A DNA stretch of 9,623 bases from Bacteroidales bacterium UBA1217. GTDB taxonomy: Bacteria; Bacteroidota; Bacteroidia; Bacteroidales; P3. Under the pieces are notes generated by a model. That model saw nothing but the letters and a program-made list of their open reading frames with translations. It ran no database searches and had not been told where the DNA came from. Numbering within the stretch: the first letter of the stretch is position 1; each line of letters opens with the position of its first letter. This document shows, one piece after another, positions 1 through 5,397 of this stretch. Where the stretch lies: NCBI GenBank assembly GCA_002309335.1, contig DBXH01000036.1:18577-28199 (forward strand). Direction: 5' to 3'. Position numbers and translations under genes: made by a program.

Positions 1-129
1 GAGCGCATCAAGGAGGAGACCAAGGCCACTATTCGCTGCATCCCCTTCGACGCCCCAGAGGAAGAGGGCCGTTGCATCTACAGCGGCAAGCCCAGCCACC
101 GCCGCGTGATATTCGCACGCAGCTATTGA
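1..129 (+). CDS. proS: Prolyl-tRNA synthetase, C-terminal 42 residues (partial)
   Basis: An open frame enters from the left edge and stops at TGA 127-129. It encodes 42 residues containing KEETKATIRCIPF, GRCIYSGKPS and the terminal FARSY. This matches the end of the archaeal/eukaryotic-type (ProS type 3) prolyl-tRNA synthetase, whose last residues form a cysteine-containing zinc-domain tail ending in a conserved tyrosine; human EPRS ends similarly in GRSY. The enzyme charges tRNA-Pro with proline in the cytoplasm. Seen directly: two cysteines (fragment residues 13 and 25) and the terminal Tyr. The catalytic core lies outside the window. A strong hairpin terminator follows 31 bases after the stop, so the gene appears to end its transcription unit. 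The assignment rests on remembered family motifs and is fairly secure for so short a piece. Confidence 0.85.
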   Translation, partial: ERIKEETKATIRCIPFDAPEEEGRCIYSGKPSHRRVIFARSY

Positions 130-160
130 TAACGACACAATTCCAGCGTCATCGTTGGCC

Positions 161-210
161 AAACACCCCGGACGAATGCCCACTTGCGGTATATTTCGGG
201 GTGTTTTTTT
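161..210 (+). terminator. Rho-independent terminator of proS
   Basis: AAACACCCCG (161-170) pairs perfectly with CGGGGTGTTT (197-206), followed by an uninterrupted T run to 210. The loop is long (26 bases). It lies just after proS and before aqpZ, both on the plus strand, and so separates the two units. Confidence 0.8.
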
Positions 211-292
211 GATTTTTTTATCCTTTCTTGCAATATTTTTTGTTGATTTGCGTTAACATAACCAAATATTAACCAACTAAAACAACTTTATT

Positions 293-1006
293 ATGAAGAT
301 TTGTAACAAAATGCTTGCCGAAGGTTTCGGTACCTTCGTGCTCGTGCTCGGCGGTTGCGGTACCGCGCTGTTCGGACACGTCGGATTCCTTGGTGTGGCT
401 CTCGCCTTTGGCCTCACCGTCATAGCTATGGCTTATGGCATCGGCCACGTCAGCGGCGCACATCTCAACCCCGCTGTGTCGTTCGGCGTCTTTGTCAACG
501 GCCGTATGAGTTTCAAAGAGATGCTCTGCTACTGGTGCGCACAGATTATCGGTGCCATCATCGCAGGAGCAGTCCTCCTCGCAGTGTGGAAGGCCGCCGG
601 TATGGGCAACACAGGCGTCTTTGCCGCCAACGGTTTCGGCACCGAGTTCCAGGCCGCTGCAGGCGCTGAGGCCGGTTATATGAACGTGGGCTGGGCAGGC
701 GCATTCATCGTTGAGGCAGTTCTGACCTTCGTATTCCTGATGGTCATTCTGGGTGCCACCGACGAGCGCAGCAACACCAAGGCTGCAGGCCTCGCTATCG
801 GTCTTACCCTGACGCTCATCCATCTTGTCAGCATTCCGCTGACCAACACCAGCGTCAACCCCGCCCGCAGCATTAGCCAGGCAATCTTCAGCGACTGCAC
901 CACTTGGAGTGCTTGCGGTCAGCTCTGGCTCTTCATCGTTGCCCCGCTTGTAGGCGCTGCCGTCGCCGGTCTCTTCTACAAGTGCGTCGCTCCGAAAGAG
1001 AAATAG
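293..1006 (+). CDS. aqpZ: Aquaporin Z-type water channel (MIP family)
   Basis: The 237-residue product is a six-helix major intrinsic protein forming a water pore in the inner membrane. Both NPA boxes are intact: SGAHLNPAVS (NPA 59-61) and NTSVNPARS (NPA 189-191). The aromatic/arginine filter can be read from alignment to E. coli AqpZ: Phe39, His177, Thr186 and Arg192. This is the narrow, water-selective combination; glycerol facilitators replace the His with a small residue. The length is typical (E. coli AqpZ has 231 residues). The ATG at 293 is preceded by an A-rich AACAACTTTATT with no Shine-Dalgarno, as usual in Bacteroidota. A weak promoter candidate, TTGATTTG (243-250), differs by one base from TAnnTTTG, but I see no clear -33 box. 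The gene appears monocistronic, between the proS terminator and its own. Water channel rather than glycerol facilitator is well supported. Confidence 0.96.
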   Translation: MKICNKMLAEGFGTFVLVLGGCGTALFGHVGFLGVALAFGLTVIAMAYGIGHVSGAHLNPAVSFGVFVNGRMSFKEMLCYWCAQIIGAIIAGAVLLAVWKAAGMGNTGVFAANGFGTEFQAAAGAEAGYMNVGWAGAFIVEAVLTFVFLMVILGATDERSNTKAAGLAIGLTLTLIHLVSIPLTNTSVNPARSISQAIFSDCTTWSACGQLWLFIVAPLVGAAVAGLFYKCVAPKEK

Positions 1007-1028
1007 TATTTGGAATAGATGCTAAATT

Positions 1029-1063
1029 AAAAAGAGTCTGCCTCGTGCAGACTCTTTTTTTTT
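1029..1063 (+). terminator. Rho-independent terminator of aqpZ
   Basis: A perfect 12-bp stem, AAAAAGAGTCTG (1029-1040) with CAGACTCTTTTT (1048-1059), has a 7-base loop and a T run to 1063. It starts 22 bases after the aqpZ stop. The A run on the left means it could also work on the opposite strand, but no minus-strand gene needs it. Confidence 0.88.
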
Positions 1064-1123
1064 CTACCTATACTGCATTATTCTTTCTCGGAGATTTGAT
1101 TACCAGTTGTTTACGATGATTTT

Positions 1124-1165
1124 CCGTCCGTTTTCGGAATCTCCGAAAACGGACGGTTTTTGTTT
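1124..1165 (+). terminator. Second hairpin with T-rich tail downstream of aqpZ
   Basis: CCGTCCGTTTTCGGA (1124-1138) is perfectly complementary to TCCGAAAACGGACGG (1142-1156), with a 3-base loop and TTTTTGTTTT after it. The tail is T-rich only in the plus direction. It lies 60 bases beyond a complete terminator with no recognisable gene between them. It may be a backup terminator for aqpZ, the end of a short untranslated RNA, or a dispersed palindromic repeat. The sequence supports the hairpin, not the role. Confidence 0.55.
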
Positions 1166-1191
1166 TGCCTTAATTGTATGGTAACCAAGGG

Positions 1192-1284
1192 TTAAAGTCT
1201 TACCAAAGCCTTACTAAAGTTTACCAAAAGTCTTACTAAAGTTTACTATAGTAGTCTTTAATAAATTTTTAGTAACTTTTTAGT
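1192..1284. repeat. AT-rich imperfect tandem repeats (22-bp unit)
   Basis: Two adjacent units, TTACTAAAGTTTACCAAAAGTC-like (1211-1232) and its variant (1233-1256), share the exact 14-mer TTACTAAAGTTTAC. A degenerate unit precedes them (1192-1210). TTTAGTA then recurs in inverted sense at 1268-1274 and 1278-1284, and TACTATAGTA (1244-1253) is a palindrome. This is the only content I see in the 1157-1340 gene-free stretch, apart from a purine-rich run at 1288-1317. Its role is unknown. It could hold regulator sites or simply be AT-rich intergenic repeat DNA upstream of the lipoprotein leader. Confidence 0.6.
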
Positions 1285-1344
1285 ACGAATTTAAGATAGA
1301 AGGAAGGAGGAAGAAACGGTGAAAATGTCAAAAAAAAATCTTTT

Positions 1345-1490
1345 TTGTAAAAAATCGGCAAAAAATGTTACAGATGTATATGAGAACGGAAAAAAGTACC
1401 CGTTTCATTTCTGCCTCACGGGGTATGGGCCCGACCTGTGTGGCGGGAATTGGTTAACATTTCGGGCGCGAATTAAAATATTAAAAAACA
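1345..1490 (+). promoter_or_regulatory. Leader of lipoprotein copy 1, with hairpin shared in position with copy 2
   Basis: This leader aligns with the leader of the second lipoprotein gene (4993-5128). Both start TTGTAAAAAA, then reach AAAAATGTTAC about 16-18 bases later, and both end in a GGCGC-AATTAAAA block just before the ATG. Inside is a short hairpin, TACCCGT (1397-1403) with ACGGGGTA (1418-1425, one bulged G), with a loop containing TTTCTGCCT. I find no convincing TAnnTTTG box. The leader homology is visible directly; a regulatory role is inference. Confidence 0.45.
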
Positions 1491-1694
1491 ATGAAAAAAC
1501 TCTTTTTGGCATTGGGCGTCGTGGCGATGCTCGCAAGTTTAAGTTCGTGCAGCAAGACCTGCACCTGCAAAACCTATATGAATGGTGAACTGATGGGCAC
1601 GACTACAGCCGAGGCTAAAGGCAACTGCTCTAAACTTGATGTCAAGCAGGAGGTTATGGGTGTGGTCAACGAGACAAAGTGCGAAAACGAATAG
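1491..1694 (+). CDS. Small cysteine-rich lipoprotein, copy 1
   Basis: The product is 67 residues. Lys2-Lys3, a hydrophobic stretch (4-17) and the lipobox LSSC ending at Cys20 form a lipoprotein signal peptide, so the mature form is a 48-residue lipid-anchored protein. Ser21-Lys22 follow the lipidated Cys, without the acidic run typical of surface-exported Bacteroides lipoproteins, so it may stay periplasmic. Four more cysteines (24, 26, 46, 64) could form two disulfides. The mature sequence (CTCKTYMNGELMG…) differs at one residue (Ser21 versus Thr21) from the gene at 5129-5332. Bases 1557-1681 are identical to 5195-5319, while the signal-peptide part has diverged. Function is unknown; I recognise only the general pattern of small Bacteroidales lipoproteins. 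The start is fixed by the lipoprotein signal and matches the paralogue. A bidirectional terminator follows. Confidence 0.88.
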   Translation: MKKLFLALGVVAMLASLSSCSKTCTCKTYMNGELMGTTTAEAKGNCSKLDVKQEVMGVVNETKCENE

Positions 1695-1727
1695 TCGTTG
1701 CTCAGACATTTGGACTATGAAAAAGGT

Positions 1728-1762
1728 AGGCTGTCGCAGGGATGCGGCAGCCTTTTTTTTTA
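1728..1762. terminator. Bidirectional terminator between lipoprotein copy 1 and the tail remnant
   Basis: The stem AGGCTGTCGCA (1728-1738) with TGCGGCAGCCT (1743-1753), containing one G-T wobble, has a GGGA loop and a T run to 1761. An A run on the left (1721-1724) gives a T run on the minus strand. The spacer between the two flanking stop codons is 65 bp, the same as at the second copy (5333-5397), although the hairpin sequence differs. Confidence 0.85.
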
Positions 1763-1858
1763 TCTCACCAGCGTGACGGTGCCTATTTTGCGCTGGGTGT
1801 ATTGCGGACGTGTGCGGCTGGTGTATTCAATGATGTATACGTAGGTGCCTTGCGGGCA
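1760..1858 (-). pseudogene. Remnant of a gliding-motility-type T9SS C-terminal domain
   Basis: Read on the minus strand from 1858, 32 codons run to a TAA at 1762-1760. They encode CPQGTYVYIIEYTSRTRPQY, then TQRKIGTVTLVR. Aligned without gaps to the last 32 residues of the surface protein ending at 5398, 20 positions are identical. In intact proteins this is the final strand-rich part of the gliding-motility-associated C-terminal domain that directs export by T9SS. Here nothing upstream continues it: the coding homology stops at the arm of a large palindrome (1855-1939), and the same frame beyond has no start or domain. The distance from lipoprotein start to this stop (269 bp) equals that in the second copy. 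I read it as the stump of a second surface-protein gene whose body was lost. Confidence 0.8.
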
Positions 1859-1939
1859 GGGATGCCTGCGTGCCAAAACGGAGAACTGTCCTGTATGGGC
1901 GGTTCTCCGTTTTCGTTCCGGCACGCAGGCATCCCTGCC
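1855..1939. repeat. Nested palindrome (REP/MITE-like hairpin element)
   Basis: The outer arm GGCAGGGATGCCTGCGTGCC (1855-1874) is a perfect 20-bp inverted match to 1920-1939. The inner arm AAAACGGAGAAC (1875-1886) matches 1902-1913. A 6-base bulge (1914-1919) separates the arms on the right side. The centre CTGTCC…GGGCGG can pair further with G-U wobbles in plus-strand RNA, leaving a 5-base loop. It has no coding capacity. It abuts the truncated tail remnant and lies downstream of the operon's last gene (stop at 1995), so it may also act as the transcript end there, though it lacks a T run. It resembles dispersed palindromic repeats; I cannot name a family. Confidence 0.8.
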
Positions 1940-1994
1940 TGCGATACTTGTTTTTTTGTTTTATATGTTTTCTTTTTTGTGTTCTGTTTTCCTT

Positions 1995-3497
1995 TTACTT
2001 CACCACCAGTTTTTTCGAGAAGTTGCCGGCAGGGGTATGGACGATGGCAATGTAGATGCCTGGCAGCCATCCGCCAACGGAGAACTGTGCGGTTAGGGCA
2101 GGGTGGGCAGTGCTTGCCGCGCCTGCCGTCCCCTCTCGTAGAGGGGTGGCCGCAGGCCAGGGTGTGTCGCCTTGTCCGCATCCTGTTTGCAGCACGGCTC
2201 TGCCTTGCAGGTCGTAGACCTCTATGCTGTTGATGCCGTAGGAGGAGATGACCTGCACCTGTTCGTAGGCGGGGTTTGGCAGGAGCTGTACGAACTGAGC
2301 TGCGGTGACATCAATGCGCTCGGTGCCACCGCCTTGCGTGGTGTCGCAGATTCTGATTTGCAGGCTGTCGCTCCATTCGCTGTAGACGATGCTGTCGTGG
2401 TTGCACACGGCCCGGACGTAGGCGACGTATCCTTTGCAGGTGTCGAGGTTCATAATCTGTCCGACCTGTATGGGGCAGTTGACGATAGTGCCGTCGTCGG
2501 GTGCCGTCCCTGATGGTCCGTAGCTGATCTGCCACGACTGGTGGTCGGCGTGGGTGTCCCATAGGAATACGACCTTGCCCGCTGCTGTGTCGATGTTGGC
2601 AACACGGAAACTTGTGGCCTGCGGGCACTCGTACTGCGGCGGCCCGTCGAAGAACGACGAGTCGATTAGTATTATGGGGAATTCGATTAGGTTGCCGCCT
2701 GTTTCGTGGTACCAGTTTGTGTCGTGTCCGTTAGGCCATCTTGCGTAGTCGTCTTGTTTGAGGTACCATAGCCGTGTTGGTGTTGAAGCGCAGCTTGCGT
2801 CAGTGCAGTGATTATGGGTTGCCAGAAATCCTATTCCAAAACAAGTGACCCCCATCCAGGCCTCCCAGGTGCCTTCGGGGTCTGGGCACCAGTCAGTGTT
2901 TTGAGTGTGTCCTACATAGAATGAATCATATACGGTTATGGGCTTTTCGAAATAGAATTCTCGTATCGCCAAGACTTTATTTATTTCCCGTGCATCGTTG
3001 CAGCAGGTAATATGTTCAGGATTGTATCTTAGTTCAAGGTTCATATATCGTGGTGCCTTGGTGTAGTCCACAGGCAGTCGTCCAACCTCGCGCAGTTGAG
3101 CACGTGATGTGTCCGCCTCGTACAGCAGCACATATTCCTGTCTCAAGGGGGGGATGTCGGTTGGGATAGATAAGCCATGCGGATAGTTTCCATATTCTGC
3201 AGGCGGGATTGCCCATATATATGTATAAAGGGACGTTGCTATACCGATTATGTTCAGTGGCTGGTCGGTATGGCAGTATTGCAAAACTCTTCCGTGCCAT
3301 AAAGGGTAGCCTTCGACGCAAAACAACCTGTTGGATGGATCTGCCATCCATTGGTCGCTCCACCATTGGTAGTGGTAGATCGTGTCGCGTCCGTAAATAG
3401 TGTCGCCCTCATTGAAATACAATTGATTCTGGCTACGGCTAATTGATGGTGCGGCAAGGAAAAGGATTGCCAGTACGATGAATGATGATCTTTTCAT
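1995..3497 (-). CDS. Secreted protein with Fn3-like domain and type A T9SS sorting tail
   Basis: The product is 500 residues starting at ATG 3497-3495. I prefer this start to upstream in-frame ones because MKRSSFIVLAILFLAAPSIS forms a clear signal peptide (cleavage near residue 22), and because a start 13 bases after the previous stop suits an operon. Residues about 23-290 form an unrecognised region (…DTIYHYQWWSDQWMADP…) with many Trp, Tyr and Cys, of a kind common in Bacteroidales hypothetical proteins. Residues about 291-383 look like a fibronectin type III fold (WQISYGPSGTAPDDGT…YVRAVC…YSEWSDSLQI). Residues about 395-500 are a T9SS type A sorting domain (LLPNPAYEQVQV, IEVYDLQGRAVL, LPGIYIAIVHT, SKKLVVK). 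An Ala/Gly/Pro/Thr-rich stretch of about 30 residues (440-471) interrupts that domain, encoded partly by a palindrome. It is probably exported across the outer membrane and surface-attached or released. Its substrate is unknown. Confidence 0.88.
   Translation of the reverse strand: MKRSSFIVLAILFLAAPSISRSQNQLYFNEGDTIYGRDTIYHYQWWSDQWMADPSNRLFCVEGYPLWHGRVLQYCHTDQPLNIIGIATSLYTYIWAIPPAEYGNYPHGLSIPTDIPPLRQEYVLLYEADTSRAQLREVGRLPVDYTKAPRYMNLELRYNPEHITCCNDAREINKVLAIREFYFEKPITVYDSFYVGHTQNTDWCPDPEGTWEAWMGVTCFGIGFLATHNHCTDASCASTPTRLWYLKQDDYARWPNGHDTNWYHETGGNLIEFPIILIDSSFFDGPPQYECPQATSFRVANIDTAAGKVVFLWDTHADHQSWQISYGPSGTAPDDGTIVNCPIQVGQIMNLDTCKGYVAYVRAVCNHDSIVYSEWSDSLQIRICDTTQGGGTERIDVTAAQFVQLLPNPAYEQVQVISSYGINSIEVYDLQGRAVLQTGCGQGDTPWPAATPLREGTAGAASTAHPALTAQFSVGGWLPGIYIAIVHTPAGNFSKKLVVK
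2121..2157. repeat. Palindrome inside the T9SS tail coding region
   Basis: CCCCTCT (2130-2136) pairs with AGAGGGG (2140-2146) around a CGT loop. GCCTGC (2121-2126) pairs outside with GCAGGC (2152-2157). It encodes part of the low-complexity insert at residues 440-471 of the overlapping secreted protein. Type A tails normally pass from the DLQGRxVL strand to the LPxGxY strand with a short turn, so this is likely an in-frame insertion. Confidence 0.65.
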
Positions 3498-3510
3498 AGA
3501 TATAGAGGTT

Positions 3511-4908
3511 TTAAAAATTGCAATTGATGACGTTGTTGATGTCGTATGACTTGATTTGTTTGCTGCAAATGCAGTCGAACTTGTCGGAACAGATAGAGTA
3601 TGGGCAGTAGCGTTTTTTTGCGACATAGGTTGGGCTGGATAATGGTACAATGCCAGGAGTGCCGCATAGTGGTATTGTCGCAAGTGGCTGGGTAAAGTAG
3701 GAGGATGTGCCAGGGTTGTAGTTGTCGTAGCCTTGCGCAAGTATACTCTGCTGTCCGTTGTATGTGTCAAGAGAAGTGAGGATGTGGTCTTGGAGCATAG
3801 TGAAATTTGCACTTGTAGATGGCGGCAACGGCAATTCTGTTACGATGCTTCCAGTACCTAATCCGTAGGGGAAATTTCCGCTGGTAAGAAGCACAAGTTC
3901 ATTGTAAGGTTTGCTGTAAACAATATTGCGAATATTGTAAATGTTTGTATCCAGGAAAAATAATTGTGGTACTAGTGCTTGCATAGTGTACACTGGCGAG
4001 GCAGCGGGTATGGTTATCACTTGGTTGATGTCATAGACGTTGACGAGGATGCCTCGTGGAAATTCGTAGGGATTTTGAAAATACCAGTATACTGCTGAGG
4101 CTATTGTGTCGCCATTGGTGTGCGTCATAGCCATATCAAAGCCGTTGTGGTCGTCTGCATTCTGGAAAAAAGTGAAAGTGTAGATTGAGTCCTGCGGTCC
4201 GCCGGAGAGGAACATATTGTTGCGGTAGTGGATATGGTAGCCTTCGCTCGGCATCCCAAGGAATGAACCTGCTGTAACGATAAAATTATCTGTTGCGCAT
4301 ACGGTAGTCAGGCGGCTGGTATATGAATTGTCGCAGGTGGACACTCCTATGTCGTAGCTCCATCCTGTGACGGAGCCTTCTGTACCATAGATGTCGATGA
4401 TGCAAGGCAGGCGCTTGCTTGCCCCGTCGGTGGTGGTGCCAACGGTGGCGATGTGCAGCTTGCCGCTTTCCTCGAAAGTACAGAGACTGTAAAGTGTGTC
4501 GGACAGCAGGCTGCCGCAGGTGAAGTAGGTGTAGGTGTAAAAGACGAGGTTGCCGGCGATGAGGGTGTTGATGTCGAACCATCCCCACACGGCCTTCGAC
4601 ATCGCAATGTTGTATCCGCAGAAGTAGACGTAGTCGCCGTGCACCTGCATATCTGTGAAGAAGAGGTCGGGGTCAATCACGGCGTTGCGCACGGTCATAC
4701 TTGCATCGGCGTAGGCGAAGTGGTGCTCTGAAGTGGTCTCTACATAACTGATTGTTGCCGGATATTTGTACTCTCGGACGATGGTGTTTGTTATTGTTGC
4801 CGAATAACTTGCCTGTGTCAGAGCTTGCTGGCAGTGTGCATTGCCTGCCCAGAGGAAGGCGGCCAGTGTCGCAAAGATAATTCCGATGATGTGTTTTTTT
4901 TCTTTCAT
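3511..4908 (-). CDS. Secreted hypothetical protein, first gene of the operon
   Basis: The product is 465 residues. An N-terminal signal peptide (MKEKKHIIGIIFATLAAFLW…, cleavage near NAHC-QQ, residue 26) is clear, though the Cys there is not in a convincing lipobox. The body contains DMQVHGDYVYFCGYN followed by GWFDI, then recurring aromatic and Gly strands, suggesting a beta-propeller-like fold as in many Bacteroidales secreted hypothetical proteins. No enzyme motif is visible. It has no recognisable T9SS tail; the C-terminus is short and Cys-rich (CPYSICSDKFDCICSKQ) and then ends. Its stop is 13 bases before the start of the T9SS-tailed gene, so the two are co-transcribed and may act together. 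A TATATTTG promoter box lies 61-68 bases upstream. Function is not known. An old frameshift that removed a sorting tail is possible but not shown. Confidence 0.82.
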   Translation of the reverse strand: MKEKKHIIGIIFATLAAFLWAGNAHCQQALTQASYSATITNTIVREYKYPATISYVETTSEHHFAYADASMTVRNAVIDPDLFFTDMQVHGDYVYFCGYNIAMSKAVWGWFDINTLIAGNLVFYTYTYFTCGSLLSDTLYSLCTFEESGKLHIATVGTTTDGASKRLPCIIDIYGTEGSVTGWSYDIGVSTCDNSYTSRLTTVCATDNFIVTAGSFLGMPSEGYHIHYRNNMFLSGGPQDSIYTFTFFQNADDHNGFDMAMTHTNGDTIASAVYWYFQNPYEFPRGILVNVYDINQVITIPAASPVYTMQALVPQLFFLDTNIYNIRNIVYSKPYNELVLLTSGNFPYGLGTGSIVTELPLPPSTSANFTMLQDHILTSLDTYNGQQSILAQGYDNYNPGTSSYFTQPLATIPLCGTPGIVPLSSPTYVAKKRYCPYSICSDKFDCICSKQIKSYDINNVINCNF

Positions 4909-4968
4909 AATGGGTAAGTGATTGAAATTTAATGAATACGAAGAACGAATAATGTATATTTACATCTG

Positions 4969-4976
4969 CAAATATA
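4969..4976 (-). promoter_or_regulatory. Bacteroidota -7 promoter box for the secreted-protein operon
   Basis: On the minus strand the sequence is TATATTTG, an exact match to the Bacteroidota -7 consensus TAnnTTTG. A start a few bases downstream would give a leader of about 55 bases before ATG 4908. The expected -33 position holds a T-rich stretch rather than a clean TTTG. It lies in the divergent region shared with lipoprotein copy 2. Confidence 0.6.
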
Positions 4977-4992
4977 CAAATTTTTCGTTATG

Positions 4993-5128
4993 TTGTAAAA
5001 AAATGGATAAAAATGTTACGTATATCATTGAGAAAAGTCTCATTCTGGCAACATCCGCTTTTGCCTGCCTGACGGATGTGCGTGAAAAAGTTGATATTCA
5101 GGCTGGCGCAAATTAAAAACATAATAAA
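4993..5128 (+). promoter_or_regulatory. Leader of lipoprotein copy 2, with hairpin
   Basis: This is homologous to the leader of copy 1: TTGTAAAAAA at 4993, AAAAATGTTAC near 5009-5019, and GGCGCAAATTAAAA before the ATG. The hairpin ACATCCG (5051-5057) with CGGATGT (5073-5079) is a perfect 7-bp stem. Its loop contains TTTTGCCTGCCT, resembling the copy 1 loop although the stem bases differ. This may be a shared 5' leader structure. Confidence 0.45.
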
Positions 5129-5332
5129 ATGAAAAAACTTTTTTTAGTAATGGGCGTTATCGCAATGCTCGCAAGTTTCAGTTCGTGCACCAAAACCTGC
5201 ACCTGCAAAACCTATATGAATGGTGAACTGATGGGCACGACTACAGCCGAGGCTAAAGGCAACTGCTCTAAACTTGATGTCAAGCAGGAGGTTATGGGTG
5301 TGGTCAACGAGACAAAGTGTGAGAACGAATAA
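5129..5332 (+). CDS. Small cysteine-rich lipoprotein, copy 2
   Basis: The product is 67 residues with a lipoprotein signal peptide (Lys2-Lys3, hydrophobic 4-17, lipobox FSSC ending at Cys20). The mature protein equals that of the 1491-1694 gene except Thr21 for Ser21, with the same Cys24, Cys26, Cys46 and Cys64. Most amino-acid changes between copies lie in the signal peptide. The first 66 bases differ at 11 positions, the next 125 at none, and the last 13 at three. The gene is divergent from the secreted-protein operon and convergent with the 852-residue surface protein, sharing a bidirectional terminator with it. Being twice beside a T9SS surface-protein 3' end suggests an association with those proteins, but convergent transcription means it is not an operon. 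Function is unknown. Confidence 0.88.
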   Translation: MKKLFLVMGVIAMLASFSSCTKTCTCKTYMNGELMGTTTAEAKGNCSKLDVKQEVMGVVNETKCENE

Positions 5333-5354
5333 AGTGGAATTGAAAAAGAAAACG

Positions 5355-5390
5355 AAAAACGGGAAGCAGTGCTTCCCGTTTTTTTTGTTT
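5355..5390. terminator. Bidirectional terminator between lipoprotein copy 2 and the surface-protein gene
   Basis: AAAAACGGGAAG (5355-5366) pairs perfectly with CTTCCCGTTTTT (5372-5383), with a 5-base loop and T runs on both strands. It serves two convergent genes. Confidence 0.9.
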
Positions 5391-5397
5391 TAAATGT

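Noticed and set aside
269..823. Long minus-strand open frame opposite the aquaporin gene
   Set aside because: It mirrors the codon pattern of aqpZ, whose NPA motifs and filter residues are unambiguous. It has no signal, family motif or leader of its own.
1319..1588. 89-codon plus-strand frame overlapping the lipoprotein gene
   Set aside because: It starts at GTG in low-complexity A-rich DNA and overlaps the lipoprotein gene in another frame. Only the lipoprotein frame is conserved in the second copy.
1742..2233. Plus-strand frame running through the palindrome and the T9SS tail region
   Set aside because: It is antisense to the tail remnant and the sorting domain, and part of it encodes only palindrome and T-rich DNA.
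3498..3812. N-terminal extension of the T9SS-tailed protein up to an ATG at 3812
   Set aside because: It would overlap the end of the preceding gene by about 300 bases and bury the signal peptide. The ATG at 3497 fits both secretion and operon spacing.
4985..5012. Clear promoter for lipoprotein copy 2
   Set aside because: I searched the plus strand for TAnnTTTG with an upstream TTG box and found only partial matches, so only the leader homology is reported.
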